NCBI GenBank assembly: GCA_902610315.1
Contig: CACLVA010000003.1
Span: 1-64,000, forward strand
Length of the DNA: 64,000 nt
Source: an uncultured Pelagibacteraceae bacterium
Lineage (GTDB): Bacteria > Pseudomonadota > Alphaproteobacteria > Pelagibacterales > Pelagibacteraceae
Direction of reading: 5' to 3'
A model generated the notes under the pieces. It ran no database searches. It saw only the letters and a list, made by a program, of their open reading frames with translations, and was not told the origin of the DNA. The position numbers and the translations under genes are program-made. This document shows, piece by piece, positions 1 to 10,063 of the stretch. Position 1 is the stretch's first letter, and every line of letters begins with the position of its first letter.

Positions 1-449
1 TTTCTAACAGCGTATTTTTCTAGCAATCTTAAATTTGGTGTTGTTTTTCTTGTACAACAAATTTTCGTTTTATTTTTAACTTTGCTAACATATTGATTTG
101 TGATGGTTGAAATACCTGAGGCATGATTAAGAAAATTAAGAGCAGTTCTCTCGGCAATCAAAATCGTTTTTGTTTTTGCAGTAATTTCAGCAATAATTTG
201 ATTTCTTTTAACTTTTTTACCATCTTTAATTCTTTGTAAAAATTTACTTTTTTTTTCCAAAAGTTTGAAAGCTGCCTTGCAAAAATTAATACCAGATATT
301 ATTCCATTCTGTTTTGATATTATTTTAGCTTGAACTATTTTATTTTTCGAATTTAAAAGTTTTGTTGTTATGTCACCATTTGGTTTTAAATCCTCTTCAA
401 GCGCTTTAAAAACTAAATTATTTATATATTTTTGGTTTATTTTTTGCAC
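1..449 (-). CDS. nadC: Nicotinate-nucleotide pyrophosphorylase (NadC), partial, truncated by window edge; GTG start at 449
   Basis: Reverse-strand translation VQKINQKYINNLVFKALEEDLKPNGDITTKLL...ERTALNFLNHASGISTITNQYV...CCTRKTTPNLRLLEKYAVR matches the NadC N-terminal/catalytic pattern; lies directly downstream of nadA. Confidence 0.88.
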   Translation of the reverse strand, partial: MQKINQKYINNLVFKALEEDLKPNGDITTKLLNSKNKIVQAKIISKQNGIISGINFCKAAFKLLEKKSKFLQRIKDGKKVKRNQIIAEITAKTKTILIAERTALNFLNHASGISTITNQYVSKVKNKTKICCTRKTTPNLRLLEKYAVR

Positions 450-453
450 TGAT

Positions 454-1458
454 CTAACGACCAATTTCAGTCATTCTTTCAACAGATTTTCTAGCTTTTT
501 CTATAGTCTCTTTGGACATTAAAATTTCGTTTGTTTCGTTTTTTAAACAATCTAAAATTTTTGGGAGAGTTATTCTCTTCATATGTGGACACAGGTTACA
601 AGGTTTTATAAATTTTACATTAGGGTTATCAACTTGGACATTATCGCTCATTGAGCATTCTGTTACCATCATAACTTTCTCAGGCTGATTTTCTTTTACG
701 TATTTAATCATACCACTAGTAGAACCTGTAAAATCGCTTGCATTAATAACATCTGGTGGACATTCAGGGTGAGCGATTACTTTAATGCCAGGATTATTTT
801 TTCTGATTTCATTTATTTCTTGATCGTTGAATTGTTCATGTACTTCACAAGTACCTTTCCAAGAAATTATCTGAACATCTGTCTGAGTTGCTACATATTT
901 TGCAAGGTAATCATCAGGTAAGAAAATAACTTTTTTAACACCAAGGGAGTTTACAATTTTTACAGCATTGGCAGAGGTACAACACACGTCAGTTTCTGCT
1001 TTAACATCTGCAGAGGTATTAACATATGATACAACCGGCACTCCTGGATATTTTTTTTTCAAGTTTCTAACGTCTTCTCCTGTTATCGAAGAGGATAAAG
1101 AACAGCCGGCACGCATATCGGGTAATAAAACTTTTTTGTTTGGGCTCATTAATTTTGCCGTTTCAGCCATGAAGTGCACTCCACACATAACAATTATGTC
1201 AGCTTTTGTTTTTGCTGCTTCAACTGCAAGCGCTAATGAGTCGGCTGAAAAATCTGAGATACCATGATAAATTTCTGGGGTCTGATAATTATGGGCAAGT
1301 ATTACCGCATTTTTTTCTTTTTTTAGTTTGTTAATTTCATAAATATATGGAGCGTGAGTAGACCACTCTATTTCTGGCATTATGTCGGATATTTTTTCGT
1401 AAATCTGATTAGTTGCTTTTTTTACTTCTGAGTTAAATTCCATAATTAATCCTATCAA
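454..1458 (-). CDS. nadA: Quinolinate synthase NadA (start may be the internal Met MEFNSE)
   Basis: VILAHNYQTPEIY, MAETAKLMSPNKKVLLPDMRAGCSLSSS, HPECPPDV, CNLCPHMKRITL motifs. Confidence 0.95.
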   Translation of the reverse strand: MIGLIMEFNSEVKKATNQIYEKISDIMPEIEWSTHAPYIYEINKLKKEKNAVILAHNYQTPEIYHGISDFSADSLALAVEAAKTKADIIVMCGVHFMAETAKLMSPNKKVLLPDMRAGCSLSSSITGEDVRNLKKKYPGVPVVSYVNTSADVKAETDVCCTSANAVKIVNSLGVKKVIFLPDDYLAKYVATQTDVQIISWKGTCEVHEQFNDQEINEIRKNNPGIKVIAHPECPPDVINASDFTGSTSGMIKYVKENQPEKVMMVTECSMSDNVQVDNPNVKFIKPCNLCPHMKRITLPKILDCLKNETNEILMSKETIEKARKSVERMTEIGR

Positions 1459-1497
1459 CTTGAAAGAAGATTGTCATTCAATTAATGTGACGCATAC

Positions 1498-1583
1498 GCG
1501 GCCGTGCTGAAACTGGTAGACAGGCTTGGTTGAGGGCCAAGTGGGGCTTCCCCATGAGAGTTCGAGTCTCTCCGGCCGCACCA
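1498..1583 (+). tRNA. tRNA-Leu(GAG), CCA encoded
   Basis: Acceptor GCGGCCG/CGGCCGC, anticodon arm CTTGG-TTGAGGG-CCAAG, long variable arm, T-arm GAGAGTTCGAGTCTCTC, terminal ACCA. Confidence 0.95.
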
Positions 1584-1590
1584 CAAAAGT

Positions 1591-1935
1591 TTACAATAAT
1601 TTATTTTTTTTTCTCATGAAAACTAAAAGTTTACAACCTGTTTTTGTATAAGATGAATGACAAGTGCCAGGTTTATAACTTACAAAGTCTCCTTTGTTAA
1701 ATTTAGTATTGTCTTTATCAATTAATTGCCCATCTAAAATATAAAACTCCTCATAATTTTTATGTTTGTGGAAAGGAGTTCGAGTATTAGGTTTTAATTT
1801 TAATATATAGCTTCCTTGGCCTGTTTTTTTATCATAAGTTATTTTGTGCCAATCCATGCCTTTAAAAACATTTCCATAATTATCAAATGGTTTAAATTTA
1901 ATTTTAGAGGGTTTTGTTATTAACCTTTTTTTCAT
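1591..1935 (-). CDS. Cupin-domain protein
   Basis: TPFHKHKNYEEFYILDGQLIDKDN...GDFVSYKPGTCHSSYT cupin motifs. Confidence 0.75.
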   Translation of the reverse strand: MKKRLITKPSKIKFKPFDNYGNVFKGMDWHKITYDKKTGQGSYILKLKPNTRTPFHKHKNYEEFYILDGQLIDKDNTKFNKGDFVSYKPGTCHSSYTKTGCKLLVFMRKKNKLL

Positions 1936-2825
1936 AAATTAAGCCAATCAGGTTTAAAGAATTTAATTTCTGCATTCCCACATTTAAAAATCTTATCAAA
2001 ACTAAAAATATCATTATTTAATTTAACCAAACCAAAGTTATATTTTTTTGATATCAAAGCCTTTCCAATTTCTTTTTCGTTATATTTAATATTATCATCT
2101 TTTGACAATGAACCATTTAGAATTTTAAAAGGTAAAAGTCGTTTATTTAATTTGTTTTTAAGTTTTATTCTTGAAGTATTTTCTTGTCCTATATAACATC
2201 CTTTTTTAAAATCTATTGCATTGAGCTCTTCAAAATTACATTCAATTCCAAATAATTTTTCTTTTAACAAATTAGTTTGTAATTGAGGAATTCCCAGATT
2301 GAAACTATAATCATAATATATGTCAGGATCTTCCGATTTGAGATTTAATTTTTTTAAAGATAAATATAATTTTTCCAAATTAATTATTAATCTTCCCCCC
2401 AATTCTTTGTTTCTTGGATCTAGAAAGACCGGATCTTCTCTATATTTAGTGGTGAAACCAGGCAAGTCTTGAGATCCTTCAAATTCTAAAAATTTAGAAT
2501 ATGAAAAAGCAGCAACAACAAATTCGTTACTTAAATTTAAAATTTCAACTTTAGATCTTAATTTATAAGAGATTATTTTTTTATATAATTCTTCTGCAAT
2601 ACTTTTTTCACAATCTAAAAAAAAACCATTTTTATGTTTTACAACTATGAAGTCATATAAATACTTACCTTGAGGTGTTAACAATGAGGCATAACAACTG
2701 TTTTTATCATTAACTTTATAAATGTCGTTTGTTATTAAATTTTGGAGAAACTCATTTGTGTCAGATCCATTAATATACAAAACTCCTCTGTCCTCTAGAA
2801 TAAATACAAATTTTTTATTAATCAT
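1932..2825 (-). CDS. ygfZ: YgfZ/GcvT-like folate-binding protein
   Basis: FKKGCYIGQENTSRIK signature; GcvT-like N-terminus. Confidence 0.85.
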   Translation of the reverse strand: MINKKFVFILEDRGVLYINGSDTNEFLQNLITNDIYKVNDKNSCYASLLTPQGKYLYDFIVVKHKNGFFLDCEKSIAEELYKKIISYKLRSKVEILNLSNEFVVAAFSYSKFLEFEGSQDLPGFTTKYREDPVFLDPRNKELGGRLIINLEKLYLSLKKLNLKSEDPDIYYDYSFNLGIPQLQTNLLKEKLFGIECNFEELNAIDFKKGCYIGQENTSRIKLKNKLNKRLLPFKILNGSLSKDDNIKYNEKEIGKALISKKYNFGLVKLNNDIFSFDKIFKCGNAEIKFFKPDWLNL

Positions 2826-2869
2826 AATTGATAACTTATATTTTATAATATAATAAGATTTTTAAAATA

Positions 2870-4174
2870 ATGTTAGATTTAAAAATTATAAACGGCAATT
2901 GTTATATTAATGGAAAACTTGAAAAACAAGATATAGGCATTAAAGAAGGCAAAATTGTAAATATAGGAAGTTTCGAGCAAGAATCAAAAGAGACTTATGA
3001 TGCGGAAAATTTAACAGTTCTTCCTGGTTGCATTGATACACAAGTTCATTTTAGAGAACCGGGCTCAACAGATACTGAAGATCTTAATTCTGGAAGTAAA
3101 GCAGCGGTCATGGGAGGCATAACTTCGGTTTTTGAAATGCCAAATACAAAACCACCTACCACTAATTTTGAGGAATTCGAAAAAAAAATAAATATTGCAA
3201 AAAAAATGTACTGTAATCACGCATTTTTTTTTGGAGCTACGGCTGAAAATTGTGAAACCTTAGAAAAATTACAAGATTTAAAAGGATGTTGTGGAATAAA
3301 ACTTTTTGCGGGATCTTCAACAGGAAATTTATTAGTGGACAAAGAAGATGATATAGAAAAAGTGTTTAAGCATGCATCAAAAGTAGTTGCTGTACATTCG
3401 GAAGATGAGGAAATTCTTAAAATTAGAAAAAAATTAATTGAAAAAGGCAATGTGAAAACTCATCCTGTTTGGAGAAACGAAGAAGTGGCCATGTCTTCAA
3501 CTAGAAAAATTGTCAAAATAGCAAAAAGATTTAATAAGAGGGCGCATATACTCCATATTACTACAAAAGAAGAAATAGATTTTCTGTCTCAAAACAAAGG
3601 TAACATTACATTTGAAATAACACCTCAACACCTAACTTTATGCGCACCTGATTGTTATGATAAAATTGGCACTTATGCTCAAATGAATCCACCCATTAGA
3701 GATAAAACCCATCAAGATCGTCTTTGGTACGCAATAAAAAATAATTACAATGATACAATTGGTTCAGATCATGCACCACACTTAAAGGTTAATAAAGATA
3801 AAACTTATCCAGACTCACCTTCAGGCATGCCTGGGGTACAAACATTGCTACCTGTTATGTTAAATCATATCAATAATGGAAAATTAAAATTAGAACAATT
3901 AATTAAATTTATTTGTGAAAACCCTGTTAAAATATTTGGTATTAAAAATAAAGGATACATTAAAAAAGAATTTGATGCCGATCTTACAATAGTAGATTTA
4001 AACAAAAAAATTACAATCGATAACAAGGATATGCAAAGCAAATGTAAATGGTCACCTTACCATGGTGAGACGTTTAAAGGTTCACCAGTAGCAACTATAA
4101 TTGCTGGTAAAATAAAAATGAAAAATGGATCATTGATTGGAGAACCTGAGGGAACCCCGTTAGAATTTATTTAA
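2870..4174 (+). CDS. pyrC: Dihydroorotase (cyclic amidohydrolase)
   Basis: PGCIDTQVHFREPG, GSDHAPH, SGMPGVQTLLPVML motifs. Confidence 0.88.
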   Translation: MLDLKIINGNCYINGKLEKQDIGIKEGKIVNIGSFEQESKETYDAENLTVLPGCIDTQVHFREPGSTDTEDLNSGSKAAVMGGITSVFEMPNTKPPTTNFEEFEKKINIAKKMYCNHAFFFGATAENCETLEKLQDLKGCCGIKLFAGSSTGNLLVDKEDDIEKVFKHASKVVAVHSEDEEILKIRKKLIEKGNVKTHPVWRNEEVAMSSTRKIVKIAKRFNKRAHILHITTKEEIDFLSQNKGNITFEITPQHLTLCAPDCYDKIGTYAQMNPPIRDKTHQDRLWYAIKNNYNDTIGSDHAPHLKVNKDKTYPDSPSGMPGVQTLLPVMLNHINNGKLKLEQLIKFICENPVKIFGIKNKGYIKKEFDADLTIVDLNKKITIDNKDMQSKCKWSPYHGETFKGSPVATIIAGKIKMKNGSLIGEPEGTPLEFI

Positions 4175-4988
4175 ATAGTCTTTTACTCAAATTAAGACAG
4201 TCTTTTTTCAAACTCTCTAAGTTATTAGGAATTTTTATTTTTGACATTAATTTTCTATTATTTAAATAAAAGTTTCCAGTGGGAACTTTATCATAATTAA
4301 CAATTTTAAATTTATTTTTATTAGAATGATTAAGCCATTTAACTATATCATTTAGAAAAACTTTTCTACCAATTGATATATTATAAATGCCTCTTAAATT
4401 TTTACGAATAATCATATTAATAATTTCACAAAACTTTTGGATTGATATGAAGTCTTTATAATTTTGCTTATTATTATAAATTACACCTTTTTTTGCCTTC
4501 TCATAAAAAACATCTACAAATGTTTTATGTAAATTTTTACTGAACTTTGATTTATCACCTATTATATTTGATATTCTTAAAATAATTAAATTATTTTTAA
4601 ATTTTCTATATAATATTTTCTCAGTCATTAATTTATTTTTTGAATAATTAGATTTTGGAGATAATTTATCTCCCTCATTAATATTTTGTTTTGCTTTGTA
4701 GACTTTTCTTGAACTCAAAAAAACATAAATTGTTTTTTTATTATTTATTCTTTCAGCTATCTTTAAGTCATTATCAAATTTTTTATTATATTTTTTTTCA
4801 ATGTAACTTCTGTTTATTGAAGAATTAATAATAAAATTATACTTGTCAATTTGTTTAAAATTTAGGGCCTCCTTAAAACTTATTAATTTGACGTTATGTT
4901 TAAGTTTTAAAAATTTATTTAGACTTTTTCCTATAAATCCTCTTTTTCCAATAATTAAAACTTTCTTCATGATTAGATTAACGAACAA
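4167..4988 (-). CDS. NAD-dependent epimerase/dehydratase (extended SDR)
   Basis: N-terminal VLIIGKRGFIGKSLNKFL Rossmann motif, YSKNKLMTEK. Confidence 0.75.
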   Translation of the reverse strand: MFVNLIMKKVLIIGKRGFIGKSLNKFLKLKHNVKLISFKEALNFKQIDKYNFIINSSINRSYIEKKYNKKFDNDLKIAERINNKKTIYVFLSSRKVYKAKQNINEGDKLSPKSNYSKNKLMTEKILYRKFKNNLIILRISNIIGDKSKFSKNLHKTFVDVFYEKAKKGVIYNNKQNYKDFISIQKFCEIINMIIRKNLRGIYNISIGRKVFLNDIVKWLNHSNKNKFKIVNYDKVPTGNFYLNNRKLMSKIKIPNNLESLKKDCLNLSKRLFK

Positions 4989-5743
4989 ATAAATTTTGTT
5001 AATAAGTAGTCTATATTCTTTTTAAATTTAATATTATTATTAATACAAAATGAATGAAAATAATGATGTGCTTGACTTCTACGTTTCCACCAATTTTTGG
5101 AATATTTTTTAAATTTTGATGACACATTATTTTCTGTTCTTCTGTAGTAAGTAAGGTTTTCGTTTACTTTACTAAAATTTTTTAGAACATATTGTGCATA
5201 TATGCAGACCCTTAGATCCATCCATACATCTGTAAAATCCTTAGATGATATTGCTGTAAACAATTCATCAAAAACTTCTTTTTTTATAGTTATGCAACTA
5301 GTAGGGTGGATGAAAGGCCAATAAGTCTTAAAAAAATTCTTATTTCCTTTTTCAATATGATTTGAATTTTCATATACGTTTATTGGAAGATCAAATACGA
5401 TTTTGGTTTTGTCATTATTCTTAAAATAATTAACTATAGTCTCTATTTTTTTTTCGTGAAAATAATCATCACTATCTAGAAAAAATATTAAGTCACCAGT
5501 ACTTTGATTGATAGATTCTCTAAAAGCATTTAATTGATTTAGAGATCCATACTTTGTTTGGGTTTTATTCTCTATAATTTTTATATTTGAAAATTTTTTT
5601 ATATTATCTAACGAATTATCTGAAGAATTATCGTCAAAAAAAATTATTTCTAAATCTTTATAAGTTTGTAATTTTAGTGAATTAATACATTGCTCGATGT
5701 ATTTTTCACTATTAAAATTTGCAATTACAACTGATGTTTTCAA
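4973..5743 (-). CDS. Glycosyltransferase family 2
   Basis: TSVVIANFNSEKYIEQCINSLKLQTYKDLEIIFFDDNSSD, FFLDSDDYF. Confidence 0.88.
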   Translation of the reverse strand: MKTSVVIANFNSEKYIEQCINSLKLQTYKDLEIIFFDDNSSDNSLDNIKKFSNIKIIENKTQTKYGSLNQLNAFRESINQSTGDLIFFLDSDDYFHEKKIETIVNYFKNNDKTKIVFDLPINVYENSNHIEKGNKNFFKTYWPFIHPTSCITIKKEVFDELFTAISSKDFTDVWMDLRVCIYAQYVLKNFSKVNENLTYYRRTENNVSSKFKKYSKNWWKRRSQAHHYFHSFCINNNIKFKKNIDYLLTKFICSLI

Positions 5744-5768
5744 ATTTAAGCCTATTACCTATGTATAA

Positions 5769-7661
5769 TCACTTTTTAAGAATTTTATTTTTAATTAATT
5801 CTTCTGTTATCTCAGTCAAAATAGCAGGATCATCAATAGTTGCAGGCATTTTATAATCTTCTTTATCAGCAATTTTTCTTATTGTTCCTCTCAAAACTTT
5901 ACCCGACCTTGTTTTTGGAAGTCTTTTTACGACTATTGCAATTTTAAATGCTGCAACTGGTCCAACTTTATCTCTTACCATTTGAATACACTCTTTTGAG
6001 ATTTCTTCATTTTCTTTTGTAACTCCAGCTTTTAAAGCTATCAATCCAATTGGTAATTGTCCTTTTAATTGATCTTTTATCCCAACAACTGCACATTCAG
6101 CAACTGACTGATGTTCAGATAATACTTCTTCAATTTGTCCTGTAGACAATCTGTGACCTGCAACATTTATTATATCGTCAGTCCTTGACATTATCCATAT
6201 ATAACCATCCTCATCAATATGCCCTGCATCATAGGTTTGATAATATCCTTTGTAATTTGACATGTAATTCTCCTCATATCTTTTATCTGCATTCCATAAT
6301 GTTGGAAAAGTTCCTGGTGGCAAAGGTAATTTTACAACTATATCCCCCATCTCATTTGGTTTAGCTAAAGATTGATCTGGTTTAATAATTTTTACATTAT
6401 AACCTGGAACAGCTTTACAGGCCGAACCATATTTTGTCTTTTGCATCTCAATTCCTGTACAATTCGAACTAATTGCCCAACTTGTTTCAGTTTGCCACCA
6501 ATGATCAATAACAGGAACTTTTAGAAGGTTCTCAGCCCATTTTATAGTATCAGGATCTGCTCTCTCACCAGCTAGAAATAAAGACTCAAAAGAGCTTAAG
6601 TCATATTTAGAAAAAAATTTACCTTCCGGATCTTCTTTTTTAATGGCTCTAAAAGCAGTTGGTGCTGTAAATAAAGATTTAATTTTGTATTCAGATATTA
6701 CTCTCCAAAATACACCTGCATCTGGAGTTCCCACTGGTTTCCCTTCAAAAAGAACAGTCGTGCATCCTTTAAACAATGGAGCGTATACAATATAAGAGTG
6801 ACCAACAATCCAACCAATATCACTTGCTGACCACCACACGTCATCTATATCTATATTATATATATTTTTCATAGTCCATTTTAAAGCAACTATGTGACCC
6901 CCAATATCTCTAACGATACCTTTTGGTACTCCAGTTGTACCAGAAGTATATAGAATATATGCAAACTCGTTTGAGCCCATCTCTACACAATCTGTATCTT
7001 TGGCATTTGATAAGGACTCGTCCCAACTTATTTCTAGTGGAGAATTAAGTTTAATTTCATGACCTTGTCTTTGAAAAAAAATAACCTTTTCCACTTTATG
7101 CTTTGCTAGTTTTAGTGCTCCATCCACAAGAGGCCTATATTCTACTGTTCGACCTGGTTCAAAACCGCATGAAGCAGTCACCAGCAACTTTGCTTTGCTA
7201 TCATCTATTCTGCTTGCAAGCTCATTTGATGCAAAACCACCAAAAACAACTGAGTGAATAGCTCCAACTCTACCGCAAGCTAGCATCGCAACAACTGCTT
7301 CAGGGACCATTGGCATATAAATGATTACTCTATCACCCTTTTTTACACCTTGATTTGACAACGCACCCGCAAACTTAGAAACTTTATCTTTTAATTGTTT
7401 AAATGAGAATTTAGCTTTGCTACCAGTTATAGGGCTGTCATAAATTAAGGCTGTTTTTTCGCCTCTACCTTCATCACAATGAATATCTAAAGCGTTGTAA
7501 CAACTATTTGTAACTCCGTCCTCAAACCATTTATAGAAAGGAGGTTTATTTTTATTTAATATTTTAGTTGGCTTCTTAAACCAGAAGATATCATTTGAAA
7601 TTTCTTTCCAAAATTCCTCAGGTTTGCTGATAGATTTTTGGTATAAGTCCTTAAAATCCAT
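5769..7661 (-). CDS. prpE: Propionyl-CoA synthetase-like acyl-CoA synthetase
   Basis: YILYTSGTTGVPKGIVRD, WWQTETSWAI, KTRSGKVLRGTIRKIAD; N-terminal pattern of the acetyl/propionyl-CoA synthetase family. Confidence 0.82.
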   Translation of the reverse strand: MDFKDLYQKSISKPEEFWKEISNDIFWFKKPTKILNKNKPPFYKWFEDGVTNSCYNALDIHCDEGRGEKTALIYDSPITGSKAKFSFKQLKDKVSKFAGALSNQGVKKGDRVIIYMPMVPEAVVAMLACGRVGAIHSVVFGGFASNELASRIDDSKAKLLVTASCGFEPGRTVEYRPLVDGALKLAKHKVEKVIFFQRQGHEIKLNSPLEISWDESLSNAKDTDCVEMGSNEFAYILYTSGTTGVPKGIVRDIGGHIVALKWTMKNIYNIDIDDVWWSASDIGWIVGHSYIVYAPLFKGCTTVLFEGKPVGTPDAGVFWRVISEYKIKSLFTAPTAFRAIKKEDPEGKFFSKYDLSSFESLFLAGERADPDTIKWAENLLKVPVIDHWWQTETSWAISSNCTGIEMQKTKYGSACKAVPGYNVKIIKPDQSLAKPNEMGDIVVKLPLPPGTFPTLWNADKRYEENYMSNYKGYYQTYDAGHIDEDGYIWIMSRTDDIINVAGHRLSTGQIEEVLSEHQSVAECAVVGIKDQLKGQLPIGLIALKAGVTKENEEISKECIQMVRDKVGPVAAFKIAIVVKRLPKTRSGKVLRGTIRKIADKEDYKMPATIDDPAILTEITEELIKNKILKK

Positions 7662-7877
7662 TTTTATTAAAATTGATTCATAATTAGTTAAAATTGAGCT
7701 TTATGTATCTATAAGTTGTATTAAATTTCAAAAACCTAGCAAAATCAACAAAAATAGCTTCAAATTTATACTTCTAATACCCTATTATATTTGATATTTA
7801 GACCCCAACTTTGGCTTTGGATAAAAGCCGTAGTTTAAATTTAAACTAAAAAAAACTAACTAAAGAGGGAGTTTTTT

Positions 7878-8642
7878 ATGAAAACAATGAAAATGTTAGC
7901 TTTAGTGCTAGTTCTTTTCGGAGCTACTACAGCAGCTAACTCAGCAACAGCCTTCTTAGCTACAGATGATTTCGTAGGTATTTCATTTTGGCTAATTTCA
8001 ATGGGTATGTTGGCAGCTACAGCATTTTTCTTTATGGAGCAAGCAAACGTTGGTGCTCAGTGGAGAAAATCAGTAAACGTAGCTGGATTAGTAACAGGTA
8101 TTGCATTTATCCACTATATGTACATGAGAGCTGTTTGGGTTGAAACAGGTGATACCCCAACTGTTTACAGATACATCGATTGGTTAATTACTGTACCACT
8201 ACAGTTAGTAGAATTTTATCTAATTCTATCTGCAGTTAAGAAAGTACCAACAGGAATATTCTGGAGAATTTTAATCGGTTCTTTAGTAATGTTAATTGGT
8301 GGTTATCTTGGAGAAGCAGGAATGATAAACGCTACTCTTGGTTTTGTAATCGGAATGGCTGGATGGATTTACATTTTATATGAAATCTTTTCTGGTGAAG
8401 CAGGTAAAGTTGCTGCTAAATCTGGTAACAAATCATTAGTAACAGCATTCAGCGCTTTAAGAATGATCGTTACTGTAGGTTGGGCTATTTACCCACTAGG
8501 TTATATCTTTGGATATTTAACTGGCGGTGTAGACGCTAACTCATTAAACGTAATTTACAACTTAGCAGACTTCGTTAATAAGATCGCTTTCGGTATTATT
8601 ATCTGGTCTTGTGCAGTTGCAAACTCTGGAAGAAGAGCTTAA
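7878..8642 (+). CDS. Proteorhodopsin, predicted blue-absorbing proton pump
   Basis: RYIDWLITVPLQLVEFYLIL (D97/E108 equivalents, Q at position 105) and retinal Lys in DFVNKIAFG; N-terminal signal; SD AGAGGGAG upstream. Confidence 0.97.
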   Translation: MKTMKMLALVLVLFGATTAANSATAFLATDDFVGISFWLISMGMLAATAFFFMEQANVGAQWRKSVNVAGLVTGIAFIHYMYMRAVWVETGDTPTVYRYIDWLITVPLQLVEFYLILSAVKKVPTGIFWRILIGSLVMLIGGYLGEAGMINATLGFVIGMAGWIYILYEIFSGEAGKVAAKSGNKSLVTAFSALRMIVTVGWAIYPLGYIFGYLTGGVDANSLNVIYNLADFVNKIAFGIIIWSCAVANSGRRA

Positions 8643-8667
8643 TAAGCTTCGACCGAGTTAAGATTTT

Positions 8668-8706
8668 AAATAGGGCAAGTAGAAATACTTGCCCTATTTT
8701 TTTTTA
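8668..8706 (+). terminator. Rho-independent terminator after proteorhodopsin
   Basis: AAATAGGGCAAGTA-GAAA-TACTTGCCCTATTT perfect 14-bp stem, GAAA tetraloop, T-run. Confidence 0.92.
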
Positions 8707-8723
8707 TAATTATATATAAATAA

Positions 8724-9044
8724 ATGACAAAAGTTACTTACATAGAGCATAATGGGAAAGAACACACTATAGATGTGCAAAATGGACTCACAGTGATGGA
8801 AGGCGCTGTACAGAATGATATTCCCGGAATAGACGCTGATTGTGGAGGCAGTATGGCTTGCGCCACTTGTCATGTTTATGTCAAAGATGAATGGTATGAT
8901 AAGTTAGATGAAAAAAGTGAAGGCGAAGACGATATGATAGATCAAGCTTATGAACCAAAAAAAAATAGTAGACTGAGTTGTCAAATAATAGTCTCAGACA
9001 AAACAGAAGGCTTGATAGTTTACTTACCTGAGAAACAAGTCTAA
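8724..9044 (+). CDS. 2Fe-2S ferredoxin (adrenodoxin-type)
   Basis: [15 protein letters not shown] cluster-binding motif. Confidence 0.93.
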   Translation: MTKVTYIEHNGKEHTIDVQNGLTVMEGAVQNDIPGIDADCGGSMACATCHVYVKDEWYDKLDEKSEGEDDMIDQAYEPKKNSRLSCQIIVSDKTEGLIVYLPEKQV

Positions 9045-10063
9045 TGATTAAAACAGATGCCTTAATAATTGGAGCAGGTCCAACAGGATTATTTACGGCA
9101 CATCAATTAAAAATAATAGGACTAGACTGTCAGATAGTTGACAACCTGGATAAAATAGGCGGCCAGTGTATAGAACTTTATCCAGATAAACCTATTTATG
9201 ATATTCCAGCAATACCTGAATGTACCGGAGAAGAGTTAACACAAAATTTAATTAAACAACTTGAACCTTTCAAAATAAAATTTCATTTAAATGAACGAGT
9301 TGATGAAGTTAAAAAAGATAACAATAATTGGGAAGTTAGAACTAGTAATGGTACAAAATTTAGTACTCCCAATGTTATAATTGCTGGCGGTGTAGGTTCT
9401 TTTGAGCCAAGAAAATTTTCTTTAAAAGAATGTGAGCAGTTTGAAAATAAGTCTATATTTTATTCTATAAAAGATAAAAAAATATTTGAGGGAAAAACTG
9501 TTACTATCTTTGGTGGTGGAGATAGTGCACTTGATTGGGCAGTAGAACTTTCAAAAACTTCAAAAGTTAATCTAATTCACAGAAGAGATGAGTTTAGAGG
9601 TGCAAATGCAACTGTTGACAAAGTTCATGAATTAACAAAATCAGGTAAAATAAATTTATATACCAAATATCAATTAAGTGGAATAAAAGGATCAAGCAAT
9701 TTAGAAAGTGTGGAAATTACACACGAAAACAAAGAAGTTAAAGAATTTAAAACAGATTACATTCTTGGCTTTTTTGGACTGATCATGCAGCTTGGGCCAA
9801 TCGCAAACTGGGGACTAAATCTTAATAAAAAAACTATTGAAGTTGATACAGAAAAATTTGAAACAAACCAAAAGGGTATATACGCTGTTGGCGATATATG
9901 TACTTACCCTGGTAAATTGAAACTTATTTTGTCAGGTTTTCATGAAGGCGCTTTAGCTGCAAGAGCTTGTTTTAAATTAGCAAGACCAAATGAAAAATAT
10001 AGATTTGAATTCACCACATCTTCCAAAACTATAAAAAATAGGCTTGGTGTAAAAAGTGATTGA
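9044..10063 (+). CDS. Ferredoxin--NADP+ reductase (thioredoxin reductase-like flavoprotein)
   Basis: DALIIGAGPTGLFTAHQLK, VTIFGGGDSALDWAVEL, GIYAVGDICTYPGKLKLI. Confidence 0.9.
   Translation: MIKTDALIIGAGPTGLFTAHQLKIIGLDCQIVDNLDKIGGQCIELYPDKPIYDIPAIPECTGEELTQNLIKQLEPFKIKFHLNERVDEVKKDNNNWEVRTSNGTKFSTPNVIIAGGVGSFEPRKFSLKECEQFENKSIFYSIKDKKIFEGKTVTIFGGGDSALDWAVELSKTSKVNLIHRRDEFRGANATVDKVHELTKSGKINLYTKYQLSGIKGSSNLESVEITHENKEVKEFKTDYILGFFGLIMQLGPIANWGLNLNKKTIEVDTEKFETNQKGIYAVGDICTYPGKLKLILSGFHEGALAARACFKLARPNEKYRFEFTTSSKTIKNRLGVKSD

Noticed and set aside
968-1267. 99-aa plus-strand ORF opposite nadA
   Set aside because: Antisense to the conserved nadA coding region; no initiation context or domain.
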